Assembly (NCBI GenBank): GCA_964433495.1
Contig: CAYSRC010000056.1
Span: forward strand, 1 to 10,869
Length of the DNA: 10,869 bases
Direction: 5' to 3'
Source of the DNA: CAYSRC01 sp964433495
GTDB lineage: Bacteria; Bacillota; Clostridia; Oscillospirales; Ruminococcaceae
The translations under genes were made by a program, and so were the position numbers. Shown here piece after piece: positions 1-5,789 of this stretch (within the stretch, counting starts at the first letter, position 1; each line of letters opens with the position of its first letter). Under the pieces are notes generated by a model that worked only from the letters and a program-made list of their open reading frames with translations, had not been told where the DNA came from and made no database searches.

Positions 1-39
1 CCGGGCCCTAAAGCTTATGCCCATCCCTCGGGTCACGTG

Positions 40-304
40 CCCTTGAGGCTCCCTTGTGTAAAGGGAGAGTCGGTCGGGCTTAATCGGAACGATAGCCCGA
101 AAGGCGCATAATATCGCGCCGAATGTCAAATGTCCGTTCCGCTACCATTTGACCACTCCGCGCGGCAGATGCGTGTCGTAATCGGTACGACGGCCGACAG
201 GGTTCACATACTCCCGTGAATTCTGCCGCATGTCCATACCTTTAACATGCGGCCAACTCGCGAGAATATGCGAGCCGTGTCGCACTTGCGCGACTGAGGG
301 ATTG
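40..304 (+). repeat. Structured dispersed repeat, copy I (carries extra internal sequence)
   Basis: This copy opens with a hairpin (CTCCCTT/AAGGGAG, 49-68). A second hairpin follows with stem CGGGCT (75-80)/AGCCCG (94-99) around the loop TAATCGGAACGAT. A third has stem CTCGC (257-261)/GCGAG (270-274) around GAGAATAT. A fourth has stem GTCGC/GCGAC (279-294), and the unit ends in TGAGGGATTG. The block 254-281 is identical to 486-513 in copy II. Compared with copies II and III, about 150 nt of extra sequence lies between the second and third hairpins (roughly 100-252). I recognise the general style (GTC-stem-GACTGAGGGATTG) from gut Clostridia genomes, but only from memory. Confidence 0.7.
80..231 (-). 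other. Two overlapping mini-ORFs (29 and 22 aa) inside repeat copy I
   Basis: On the minus strand an ATG at 231 opens 29 codons ending in TAG at 142-144. AAAGG lies 7 nt upstream. The peptide starts MRQNSREYVNP and ends PRGVVKW. A second ATG at 148 overlaps its end and opens 22 codons to a TAA at 80-82. GGAG lies 7 nt upstream of that start. The two frames overlap by 7 nt, as translationally coupled genes do. No family is recognised. They fall largely in the extra sequence that distinguishes copy I from copies II and III. Chance ORFs of this size are common, so this is only a possible pair of small genes. Confidence 0.2.
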
Positions 305-363
305 ACTGCGCAAGGCCTTGTCGTTTGATCATGCTTTATGTTACGAATTTAGCTTGCCGCAAA

Positions 364-545
364 CAATCCCTCCGTCACGGCTTCGCCGTGCTACCCCCCT
401 TTACACAAGGGGGGCTTTAATTTCCGAGCCCTTGAGCTTCCCCCGTGGGGGGAAGAGCCGAACGCAATCGGAACGGCGTTCGGCACAACTCGCGAGAATA
501 TGCGAGCCGTGTCAGCGTCAGCTGACTGATGAGGGGGTAGCCAAA
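364..545 (+). repeat. Structured dispersed repeat, copy II, with an oppositely oriented end element
   Basis: The left part (364-420) has an end motif AATCCCTCCGTC, a CACGGC/GCCGTG hairpin (376-390) and a CCCCCC/GGGGGG hairpin around TTTACACAA (394-414). The core (429-541) repeats copy I in order. It has hairpin CTTCCCCC/GGGGGAAG (437-455), then hairpin GCCGAACGC (457-465)/GCGTTCGGC (476-484) around AATCGGAACG. Next come CTCGC/GCGAG around GAGAATAT (489-506) and hairpin GTCAGC/GCTGAC (511-526), followed by TGATGAGGG. The two ends carry related motifs in opposite orientation, as in a MITE-like element. No coding frame is convincing here. Confidence 0.7.
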
Positions 546-574
546 CTTCCTTGCCCGACCTCGCTTCTGCGCAA

Positions 575-705
575 ATGAACAGACCCCCTGCCCCCTCATC
601 CACCGCCGGGCGGTCCCCCTTACACACGCCCTGCGGGAATATGCAGGGCGTGTGTAAGGGAAGGTGACAGCGCCAAATGACGGAGGGGTTGTCAAAGGAT
701 TGCTC
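575..705 (+). repeat. Repeat-related segment with a perfect 18-bp hairpin
   Basis: Bases 617-634 and 643-660 are perfect inverted complements (18 bp each, CCCTTACACACGCCCTGC arm) around the 8-nt loop GGGAATAT. The loop differs by one base from GAGAATAT, the loop in copies I and II. Right of it, GGTGACAG...TGACGGAGGGGTTG matches the end motif of the same repeat family. The segment is therefore a divergent fourth member. The hairpin has no U-tract, so it is not a typical intrinsic terminator. Confidence 0.6.
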
Positions 706-744
706 CGGGAATCGAGCTCGTCCAAGACCTTTGTCTCGTTCTGT

Positions 745-772
745 CGATCCCCCTCGCCGCTTCGCGGCCCTA
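745..772 (-). repeat. Repeat end fragment abutting the CPBP remnant
   Basis: GATCCCCCTCGCCGC...GCGGCCCTACCC resembles the left end of copy II (AATCCCTCCGTC, then a short GC hairpin, then CTACCCCC). It contains a GCCGC/GCGGC hairpin. It supplies the stop codon of the neighbouring protease remnant, which suggests that the repeat marks the edge of a rearrangement. Confidence 0.4.
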
Positions 773-1158
773 CCCATGTACTGTCTTCTGTCCATCGCAC
801 ATATTCACTGCAACAAAAAATCCAACACATACTGCCATCACGATAATATTTGCTACCCAGTTTTGACGAACAACAACAATATCACTAAAAGAATTTATCA
901 GACTATGTGCCGTCATGCATAAAAATGTACTTCTTCCATTTATGTATAAACCGCCAAGAAAAAATGCAATGGATAATGTTGACAATGTATGTGCCAAAAG
1001 ATTTGTCCGCGACTGCTGATACGTTCCAAGTATTACAAATAGCGGCAAATGCGCAACTGCCGTACCATTCCTATCTTTAGAACTGACCAAATTCTGTTTT
1101 TATTATTTATCTGCAATTCCCGTTCCAACCAGAATCCTATCCATTTAATTTCTTGCGC
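770..1158 (-). pseudogene. Frameshifted, truncated CPBP-family intramembrane protease remnant
   Basis: Two minus-strand frames together read like the C-terminal half of a CPBP (Abi/CAAX-protease-like) membrane protein. The upstream frame (from about 1158) gives QEIKWIGFWLERELQ followed by NNKNRIWSVL, which resembles the family's EExxxR-G segment and the helix after it. It runs into a stop. The downstream frame, open from about 1090 to a stop at 770-772, gives AHLPLF, a hydrophobic run, then the family-like stretch FFLGGLYINGRSTFLCMTAH and SLINSF, which fits the third conserved His/Asn motif. A frameshift near 1055-1065 would join them. The first motif is degraded (QE and Ile where EE and Arg are expected). 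There is no start codon or N-terminal half. The stretch is visibly more AT-rich than its surroundings and is flanked by repeats, which suggests an acquired gene in decay. Confidence 0.6.
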
Positions 1159-1517
1159 CCGGATGGTTTTTAGGAACCTTGCGAAACAAGCTTGCCGTTT
1201 TCCGACCGAACGGTAAATCTGTTTCGTGACGCTTCCTTCCCACCCGGGCGTATTGTATTTTCAGGGGCTGTCCGTTTCTTCGCTGCGCAACGGGGGCAAG
1301 GCCTCCGGGGACAAAGGCCGAGACTAATCGAAAACCCAAAATTCAAAAACCTAAGGCAAAAAGTTTATCGTCCGAACGCTGCAACGCGCTCCGCCGCGAC
1401 CGCATCATCAAGACTCGTTTCCCGGGGAAGAACACGCCGACTTTGCGCAGCGCCTGACCGCCTGCGGCATGAGCGGTCCGAGTTTATCCCTGCGTCAAGG
1501 CCGCTCAGGGCCCCGCG
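1159..1517. other. Gene-free stretch between the CPBP remnant and tex
   Basis: I see no supportable gene here. The left side (1150-1200) has a repeat-like block with a CTTG/CAAG mini-hairpin (CTTGCGAAACAAG). Next to the tex stop codon, CAAGGCCG (1496-1503) pairs with CGGCCTTG (1523-1530) across the end of the gene. A second hairpin, GACCGC/GCGGTC, lies at about 1458-1480. Neither has a T-tract on the minus strand, so neither is a clear terminator. A 64-codon minus-strand frame (1145-1339) is basic, has no recognised domain and no good ribosome-binding site. Confidence 0.5.
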
Positions 1518-3671
1518 TCAGTCGGCCTTGTCCTTCGGCCTTATCATGGTGAGCGAGATGCGCTTTTTTTCGGCGTTGACGTCGACGACCCACACCGTGA
1601 CGACATCGCCCGTGCGCACCGCCTCGGACGGGTGCTTTACAAACCTTGTGCTCAGGCGCGAGATGTGCACAAGGCCGTCCTCGTGCACGCCGATGTCGAC
1701 AAAAGCGCCGAAATCGACGACGTTGCGCACCGTCCCCGTGAGCTCCATGCCGGGGACAAGGTCGTCGAGGGCGAGGACGTCGCTGCGCAGCACGGGCGCG
1801 GGCAGCTCGTCGCGCGGGTCGCGCCCCGGCTTTGCAAGCTCCTTGATGATGTCGCGCAGTGTCGGCACGCCGACGCCGCAGCTCTCGGCAAGGGCGTCGA
1901 TGCCGAGCTGCTGCGCCCTTTGCAAAAGACCCTGTGCGCCGCCCGAGCGGACGAGCGACAGATCGAGCCCGCAGAGCGAGAGCAGCTTTTGCGCGGCGTC
2001 ATACGACTCGGGGTGCACGCCGGTGTTGTCGAGCGGCTGCTCGCTTTCGGGCACGCGCAGAAAGCCCGCGCACTGGGTGTATGCCTTTGCGCCGAGCTTC
2101 GGAACCTTTAAGAGCTGCCTGCGCGAGGTGAACGCGCCGTTCTCCTCGCGGTAGGCGACGATGTTTTTGGCGAGCGCGGGGCCGATGCCCGCGATGTGGG
2201 ACAAAAGCGAGGGGGACGCCGTATTGACATCGGCGCCGACCGCGTTCACACAGTCCTCGACGACGCCGTCGAGCGCCTCGTCGAGCCGGGCGGGGGGCAT
2301 GTCGTGCTGGTACTGCCCGACGCCGATGCTCTTGGGGTCGATCTTTACGAGCTCGGCGAGCGGGTCCTGAAGACGCCGCGCGATGGACACGGCGCTTCGC
2401 AGCGAGACGTCGTACTGCGGGAACTCGGCGGCGGCAAGCTTTGAGGCCGAGTAGACCGACGCGCCCGCCTCGCTGACGATGACGTACCCTATCCCCGTTC
2501 CCCTGATCGTGTCGGCGATAAACCGCTCGGACTCACGCGACGCGGTGCCGTTGCCGAGCGAGATGACCTCGATTTTGTACCGTTCGATCAGCGAGCGCAG
2601 TTTTTTTGCGGACTCCTCGAGCTTGTTGTTGGGCGGCGTTGGATAGATGACCGCTGTGTCGAGCACCTTGCCGGTGCCGTCCACGACGGCGAGCTTGCAC
2701 CCCGTTCGATAGGCGGGGTCAAACCCGAGCGTGACCTTGTTTTTGACGGGCGGCTGCATGAGCAGCGGCTTGAGGTTCATCGAAAAGGTCTTTATCGCCT
2801 GCTCGTTTGCGCGCTCGGTCAGCGCCGCACGCAGCTCGCGCTCGAGAGACGGGAAGATGAGCCGCTCGCAGCTGTCGAGACACGCCCCCTTCAGCCGTTC
2901 ATCGCACGCGCTGCCGTCGTTTTTGAGGACGGCGGCTTGGACGATTGCCAGCGCCTCGCCCTCGGGCAGGGTCACCTCGACCTTGAGAAGACCTTCGCGC
3001 TCGCCGCGGTTGAGCGCGAGAACGCGGTGCCCGGGGATACTTTTGACGGGCTGGGAAAAATCGTAGTAGTCGCGGTAGACGCTGTCCCCCTCGGCGGCGG
3101 CGCGCGAGGTGACGACACCCGACGCCGCGCCGAGCGCCCGCAGCTTTTTGCGGATCGCCGCGTCGTCCGAGAGGCGTTCGGCCACGATGTCGCACGCGCC
3201 CGAGAGGGCGTCGTCCGCTGTGTCCACCCCCTTTTCGGGGTTCACAAAGCCTTCGCTGCGCTCGGCGAGGTTGTCGCAGCCCGCCAGCAGCAGCTCGGCC
3301 AAGGGCTCGAGCCCGCGCTCCTTGGCAACCGTGGCGCGGGTGCGGCGCTTGGGGCGGAACGGGCGGTAGATGTCCTCGACCTCGGCGAGCGTCAGCGCCC
3401 CGTCGATGGCGGCCGATATCTCGGCGCTCAGCCTGTCCTGCGCCGAGATCGACTCGCGCACCTCCTCCTTTCGCCGCTGCAGCGAGCGCAGATAGTCGAG
3501 CCGCTCGGCAATTTCGCGCAGCAGCTGGTCGTCCATGGCGCCGTGCATCTCCTTGCGGTACCGCGCGATAAACGGGATGGTGTTGCCGCAGTCTATGAGG
3601 TCGATCACATTTTGAATGTGCTGTTCGCTTCGCCCGAATTCACGGGCGAGGATGCGGGAAAAAGTGTCCAT
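1518..3671 (-). CDS. tex: Tex, RNA-binding transcription accessory protein
   Basis: Tex is a cytoplasmic nucleic-acid-binding protein related to eukaryotic Spt6 that influences transcription and tolerance of stalled complexes. This 717-residue protein has the whole family layout: an N-terminal helical region starting MDTFSRILAREF, with FIARYRKE at 34-41 and DIYRPF near 100. A YqgF/RNase-H-like domain (about 312-440) begins at LGFDPAYRTGCKLAVVDGTG. A helix-hairpin-helix segment follows (about 490-540, IAGIGPALAKNIV and LLKVPKLGAKAY). A C-terminal S1 RNA-binding domain (about 638-710) carries GTVRNVVDFGAFVDIG and DGLVHIS. The length is slightly below the usual 720-780 residues. The start at 3671 is chosen because AGGAG lies 6 nt upstream; the frame is open 29 codons further but without a ribosome-binding site and without family similarity. 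Neighbours are divergent or degraded, so it appears monocistronic. No key region is missing. Confidence 0.96.
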   Translation of the reverse strand: MDTFSRILAREFGRSEQHIQNVIDLIDCGNTIPFIARYRKEMHGAMDDQLLREIAERLDYLRSLQRRKEEVRESISAQDRLSAEISAAIDGALTLAEVEDIYRPFRPKRRTRATVAKERGLEPLAELLLAGCDNLAERSEGFVNPEKGVDTADDALSGACDIVAERLSDDAAIRKKLRALGAASGVVTSRAAAEGDSVYRDYYDFSQPVKSIPGHRVLALNRGEREGLLKVEVTLPEGEALAIVQAAVLKNDGSACDERLKGACLDSCERLIFPSLERELRAALTERANEQAIKTFSMNLKPLLMQPPVKNKVTLGFDPAYRTGCKLAVVDGTGKVLDTAVIYPTPPNNKLEESAKKLRSLIERYKIEVISLGNGTASRESERFIADTIRGTGIGYVIVSEAGASVYSASKLAAAEFPQYDVSLRSAVSIARRLQDPLAELVKIDPKSIGVGQYQHDMPPARLDEALDGVVEDCVNAVGADVNTASPSLLSHIAGIGPALAKNIVAYREENGAFTSRRQLLKVPKLGAKAYTQCAGFLRVPESEQPLDNTGVHPESYDAAQKLLSLCGLDLSLVRSGGAQGLLQRAQQLGIDALAESCGVGVPTLRDIIKELAKPGRDPRDELPAPVLRSDVLALDDLVPGMELTGTVRNVVDFGAFVDIGVHEDGLVHISRLSTRFVKHPSEAVRTGDVVTVWVVDVNAEKKRISLTMIRPKDKAD

Positions 3672-3704
3672 AGAATTCTCCTGAACGTGGGGGATGGGGT
3701 GCGT

Positions 3705-3755
3705 CAGAAATGCGCGCGAGGGGAGTTGCGGAGTCCCATCGCGCCGGAATTTCTG
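3705..3755 (-). promoter_or_regulatory. Hairpin in the tex 5' leader
   Basis: CAGAAAT (3705-3711) pairs with ATTTCTG (3749-3755), and just inside it GCGCG (3712-3716) pairs with CGCGC (3740-3744). The structure lies between the predicted tex promoter and the start codon. No riboswitch class is recognised. A regulatory role is inference. Confidence 0.35.
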
Positions 3756-3767
3756 CACGTGAAGAAT

Positions 3768-3776
3768 ATTGTATCA
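3768..3776 (-). promoter_or_regulatory. Predicted extended -10 promoter of tex
   Basis: Read on the minus strand the bases are TGATACAAT, an extended -10 element (TGn plus TACAAT). No good -35 box lies 16-18 bp upstream, which is tolerated for extended -10 promoters. Transcription would start near 3761 and give a leader of about 90 nt. Confidence 0.5.
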
Positions 3777-3785
3777 CAAAAAAGT

Positions 3786-3814
3786 TGATTCGTCGCGTCC
3801 GATTTGCTATATTT
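3786..3814 (+). promoter_or_regulatory. Predicted sigma-A promoter for the pcp-Nudix unit
   Basis: TTGATT (3786-3791), a 17-bp spacer and TATATT (3809-3814) form a good promoter pointing to pcp. It is back to back with the tex promoter. Initiation near 3821 would give a leader of about 140 nt containing the hairpin at 3847-3891. A second -10-like TATAAT lies at 3906-3911 but has no matching -35. Confidence 0.55.
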
Positions 3815-3846
3815 TTAGTAACGGATGTTTTTCGGTCGGTCGGCCT

Positions 3847-3891
3847 GCACCCTGCCCGACGCCGCCCATTGATGGGTTTTCGGCGGGGTGC
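3847..3891 (+). promoter_or_regulatory. Three-segment hairpin in the pcp leader
   Basis: GCACC (3847-3851) pairs with GGTGC (3887-3891), CGCCG (3860-3864) with CGGCG (3881-3885), and CCCA with TGGG at the tip. Four T residues lie in an internal bulge (3877-3880), but there is no T-tract after the structure. It is therefore more likely a leader structure than an intrinsic terminator. It matches no riboswitch I know. Confidence 0.35.
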
Positions 3892-3960
3892 GCAGAGGGC
3901 TTATTTATAATACAAACAGTATATTTTCGTTGAAAAAACAATAAACGGAGGGATTTTTCG

Positions 3961-4566
3961 GTGAGAGTGTTGGTGACGGCCTTTGAGCCGTTCGGCGGCA
4001 GGGACAGCAATGTGTCGATGGAGGCGCTGAAGCTGCTCCCCCATGCGGCGGGTGAGGTGGAGCTGAACACCATGCTGCTGCCCGTCGAGCGCCGCCGGTG
4101 CGCGCAGCGGGCGTTGACGGCGATTGAACGGACAAAGCCCTACGCGGTGATTATGCTGGGTGAGGCGGGCGTGCGAAGGGAGATAACGGTCGAGCGGGTC
4201 GCGGTCAACCTCGACGACTTTAGGATAGAGGACAACGCGGGCAACAAGCCGGTCGACGAGCCCATCGTCGCGGGCGGCCCCGACGCGCTGTTCTCGACCC
4301 TCCCGACGCGGATGATTGCGGACGGGATAGCCGAGCTCGGCATACCGTGCTCGCTGTCGTACACGGCGGGGACGTTTGTGTGCAACCACCTGATGTATTC
4401 TTTGCTGTTTGAGGCGCTCGGTCAAAACCGCCCGACCGGCTTTATCCACCTGCCCGTCGAGGGGGTGAGCGCTGCCGACGCGTCGCGCGCCGTGATGCGC
4501 GCGGTTGAGATAGCCGTGGACGAGAGGATGGACAATGACTTCGGTGAGGTTTTACGACGCGGTTGA
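3961..4566 (+). CDS. pcp: Pyroglutamyl-peptidase I (peptidase C15)
   Basis: The enzyme removes N-terminal pyroglutamate from peptides in the cytoplasm, so it serves peptide turnover. The 201 residues match the family length (about 200-215). The opening VLVTAFEPFGG is the family hallmark. The catalytic triad is visible: Glu78 in ITVERVAVN, Cys141 in AGTFVCNHLMY and His163 in GFIHLP, at almost the same spacing as in characterised Pcp enzymes. LGEAGVRREIT takes the place of the usual G-Q-A-G-G-R stretch; Glu replaces Gln and Val replaces Gly, so the substrate pocket may be slightly altered. The start is GTG, supported by GGAGGG (3947-3952) 8 nt upstream. The last 32 nt overlap the following Nudix gene in another frame, so the two are probably co-transcribed and translationally linked. 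Confidence 0.93.
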   Translation: MRVLVTAFEPFGGRDSNVSMEALKLLPHAAGEVELNTMLLPVERRRCAQRALTAIERTKPYAVIMLGEAGVRREITVERVAVNLDDFRIEDNAGNKPVDEPIVAGGPDALFSTLPTRMIADGIAELGIPCSLSYTAGTFVCNHLMYSLLFEALGQNRPTGFIHLPVEGVSAADASRAVMRAVEIAVDERMDNDFGEVLRRG

Positions 4567-4963
4567 CGACGCCGCAATCGCCTTTGCGGTGATTGTGACG
4601 CGCTGTCCCGGCGGCTGGCTTTTCTGCAAGCACAGGGAGCGCGACACGCTCGAGATCCCGGGCGGCAAGCGCGAGCCGGGCGAGAGCGCGAACGACTGCG
4701 CGCGGCGCGAGCTTTTTGAGGAAACGGGGCTTTCGGGCTGCACGCTTGAGCCGGTGTCGGTCTACTCGGTGGACGACGGCAGGTGCGAGACGTTCGGGAT
4801 GCTGTATTATACCGAGGCGCGGCCGCCCGAGGGCGCGCCGCACAGCGAGATCGAGCGCACGTTTGTGCTCGATAAATTCCCCGAAAACTGCACCTACCCC
4901 GACATCCAGCCGCACCTGCAAAAAAGGGTCGAGCGCTATCTCGAGGACAGGGATCGCCGCTGA
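4535..4963 (+). CDS. Nudix hydrolase
   Basis: The protein is a 142-residue pyrophosphohydrolase that would cleave a nucleoside diphosphate linked to another moiety using Mg2+. The Nudix box is perfect at residues 44-66: GKREPGE, seven residues, then RELFEETGL. All metal-binding Glu residues are present. The IPGG just before the box is typical. The overall arrangement recalls small housecleaning Nudix enzymes acting on oxidised dNTPs such as Bacillus YtkD, but the substrate cannot be read from the sequence. The ATG at 4535 lies inside the end of pcp, with GAGAGG about 7 nt upstream. The C-terminal 33 residues (from ERTFVLDKFPEN) are encoded a second time downstream at 5602-5712 with 94% DNA identity. 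The neighbour pcp suggests a housekeeping pair rather than a dedicated pathway. Confidence 0.92.
   Translation: MTSVRFYDAVDDAAIAFAVIVTRCPGGWLFCKHRERDTLEIPGGKREPGESANDCARRELFEETGLSGCTLEPVSVYSVDDGRCETFGMLYYTEARPPEGAPHSEIERTFVLDKFPENCTYPDIQPHLQKRVERYLEDRDRR
4853..4950 (+). repeat. 98-bp direct repeat, left copy (within the Nudix gene)
   Basis: This stretch of the Nudix 3' end recurs at 5602-5699 with 6 mismatches in 98 aligned bases and no gaps (94% identity, counted by hand). The offset is 749 bp. The repeats bracket the nucleotidyltransferase-like gene. Confidence 0.9.
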
Positions 4964-5010
4964 GGGACGGCCTTTTGTTTTTTGCAGGGCGTCCCGCGTC
5001 CCCGTTTTTG
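4964..5010 (+). terminator. Possible weak terminator after the Nudix gene
   Basis: GGGACG (4964-4969), directly after the stop codon, pairs with CGTCCC (4990-4995), and a T5 run follows at 5006-5010. The stem is short, the loop is long and the T-run is displaced, so this is weak. The rest of the 146-nt spacer to the next gene shows no clear promoter. Confidence 0.25.
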
Positions 5011-5109
5011 GGAGCAGACGGAGGGGCGCTTTGGGCGGGCCCTGTTTCCCGACGCGTGATATTGCCCGGGTTTGCGGGCGGCGCGGGCGGTGTCTGTATG
5101 GAGGCATTT

Positions 5110-5574
5110 ATGAATGAGAGAGACAAAAAACTGACAGTCTTGTCCCAAATAGCCCGTGTATTCAATGAAAACCGGGTGCTGTGGGCCGTCGGCGGGTCGC
5201 TGCTGCTGTACTTTAAGGGAAAAACCGATGTGTTTCACGATATCGACCTTATGGTGGGCGAGGGCGATATAGAGCGGGCCGAGAAGCTGCTGCTGACGCT
5301 CGGGGAGCTGCTCCCCGAAAATCGCAACGCCCGATACAAAACAAGACATTTTCTCGAGTTTAACATAGACGGCGTCGATGTCGATGTGATGGCGGGCTTT
5401 GTCATTGTCAGCGACGGAAGGGAGTATGACTGCTCGCTGTCAAAGGCGCAGGTGACAGAGCATGTTTGCGTCAACGGAGAGCTCATCCCCCTTCAGATGC
5501 TGAGCGATTGGAGAAGGTATTATGAGCTGATGGGCAGGACGTCAAAGGTCGAAATGATAGACGGACGGCCCTGA
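5110..5574 (+). CDS. Small nucleotidyltransferase-fold protein (MNT/AbiEii-like)
   Basis: This 154-residue protein has the signature of the polymerase-beta nucleotidyltransferase fold: GGS at 28-30, DID at 44-46 and a third acidic position in VDVDVMAGF (Asp90/92). These are the residues that hold the metal ions and nucleotide in this superfamily. The overall look (WAVGGSLLLYFKGKTDVFHD) is that of the stand-alone domains often annotated as AbiEii-type or aminoglycoside-nucleotidyltransferase-like. The substrate is unknown, and no antitoxin-like partner is visible beside it, so a toxin role is not supported. The start at 5110 is preferred because GGAGG (5100-5104) sits 5 nt upstream; an in-frame ATG at 5098 has a poorer site. 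The gene sits between the Nudix gene and a duplicated Nudix tail, and a repeat copy lies just beyond, so it may be a later arrival. Confidence 0.75.
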   Translation: MNERDKKLTVLSQIARVFNENRVLWAVGGSLLLYFKGKTDVFHDIDLMVGEGDIERAEKLLLTLGELLPENRNARYKTRHFLEFNIDGVDVDVMAGFVIVSDGREYDCSLSKAQVTEHVCVNGELIPLQMLSDWRRYYELMGRTSKVEMIDGRP

Positions 5575-5601
5575 CCGCCCGCTTAAGCCGCAGGCGGGGG
5601 A

Positions 5602-5712
5602 GAGCGCACGTTTGTGCTCGGCAAATTCCCCGAAAATTGCACCTGCCCCGACATCCGGCCGCACCTGCAAAAAAGGGTCGAGCGCTTTCTCGAGGACAGC
5701 GGGCGCGGTTGA
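5602..5712 (+). pseudogene. Duplicated 3' end of the Nudix gene
   Basis: The frame reads ERTFVLGKFPENCT, then PDIRPHLQKRVERFLED, then SGRG and a TGA at 5710-5712. It corresponds to the last 33 or so residues of the Nudix protein. Five of the six differences in the 98-bp aligned part change the amino acid (for example Asp to Gly, Tyr to Cys, Gln to Arg), as expected for a stretch free from selection. The Nudix box and the first three quarters of the gene are absent. Immediately upstream, CCGCC and GGCGG form a short hairpin after the nucleotidyltransferase stop codon. Either a second tandem Nudix gene was replaced, or an insertion duplicated the gene tail. Confidence 0.85.
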
Positions 5713-5789
5713 TGACGGAGGGATCGCCAAGCTCGCGGTTTTAAAAGCTGTGACAAAAGGCTTGTTCGGATGCAGGGACTTTTCGCCGG
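5713..5789. other. Short unassigned stretch
   Basis: I see no gene, promoter or repeat here. It connects the duplicated Nudix tail to the repeat copy that starts at about 5790. Confidence 0.5.

Noticed and set aside
1..760. A CRISPR array in the repeat-rich left end
   Set aside because: The repeats are long, hairpin-containing, few and in both orientations. There are no regularly spaced short repeats with unique spacers and no cas genes.
318..922. Short frames in the repeat region (318-578, 664-846, 677-922 and minus-strand partners)
   Set aside because: They run through hairpin repeats and the protease remnant, and their peptides have the biased composition of translated repeats.
1145..1339. 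64-codon minus-strand frame with a basic product
   Set aside because: There is no convincing ribosome-binding site or domain, it is adjacent to repeat-like sequence, and it ends inside the CPBP remnant. It is probably a chance or repeat-borne frame.
1496..1530. Intrinsic terminator for tex from the CAAGGCCG/CGGCCTTG pairing
   Set aside because: The stem overlaps the stop codon and is followed by no T-run on the minus strand. It may slow polymerase but is not a classical terminator.
3672..3758. 29-codon N-terminal extension of Tex
   Set aside because: No ribosome-binding site is seen upstream of the earlier start, the peptide does not resemble Tex, and AGGAG stands 6 nt before the ATG at 3671.
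1192..3788. Several plus-strand frames opposite tex (for example 1192-2154 and 2937-3788)
   Set aside because: They lie antisense to a clear Tex protein and encode Arg/Ala/Ser-rich peptides with no family resemblance.
4975..5109. N-terminal extension of the nucleotidyltransferase
   Set aside because: The stretch encodes a Gly/Ala/Pro-rich peptide unlike the family, and GGAGG is well placed for the ATG at 5110.
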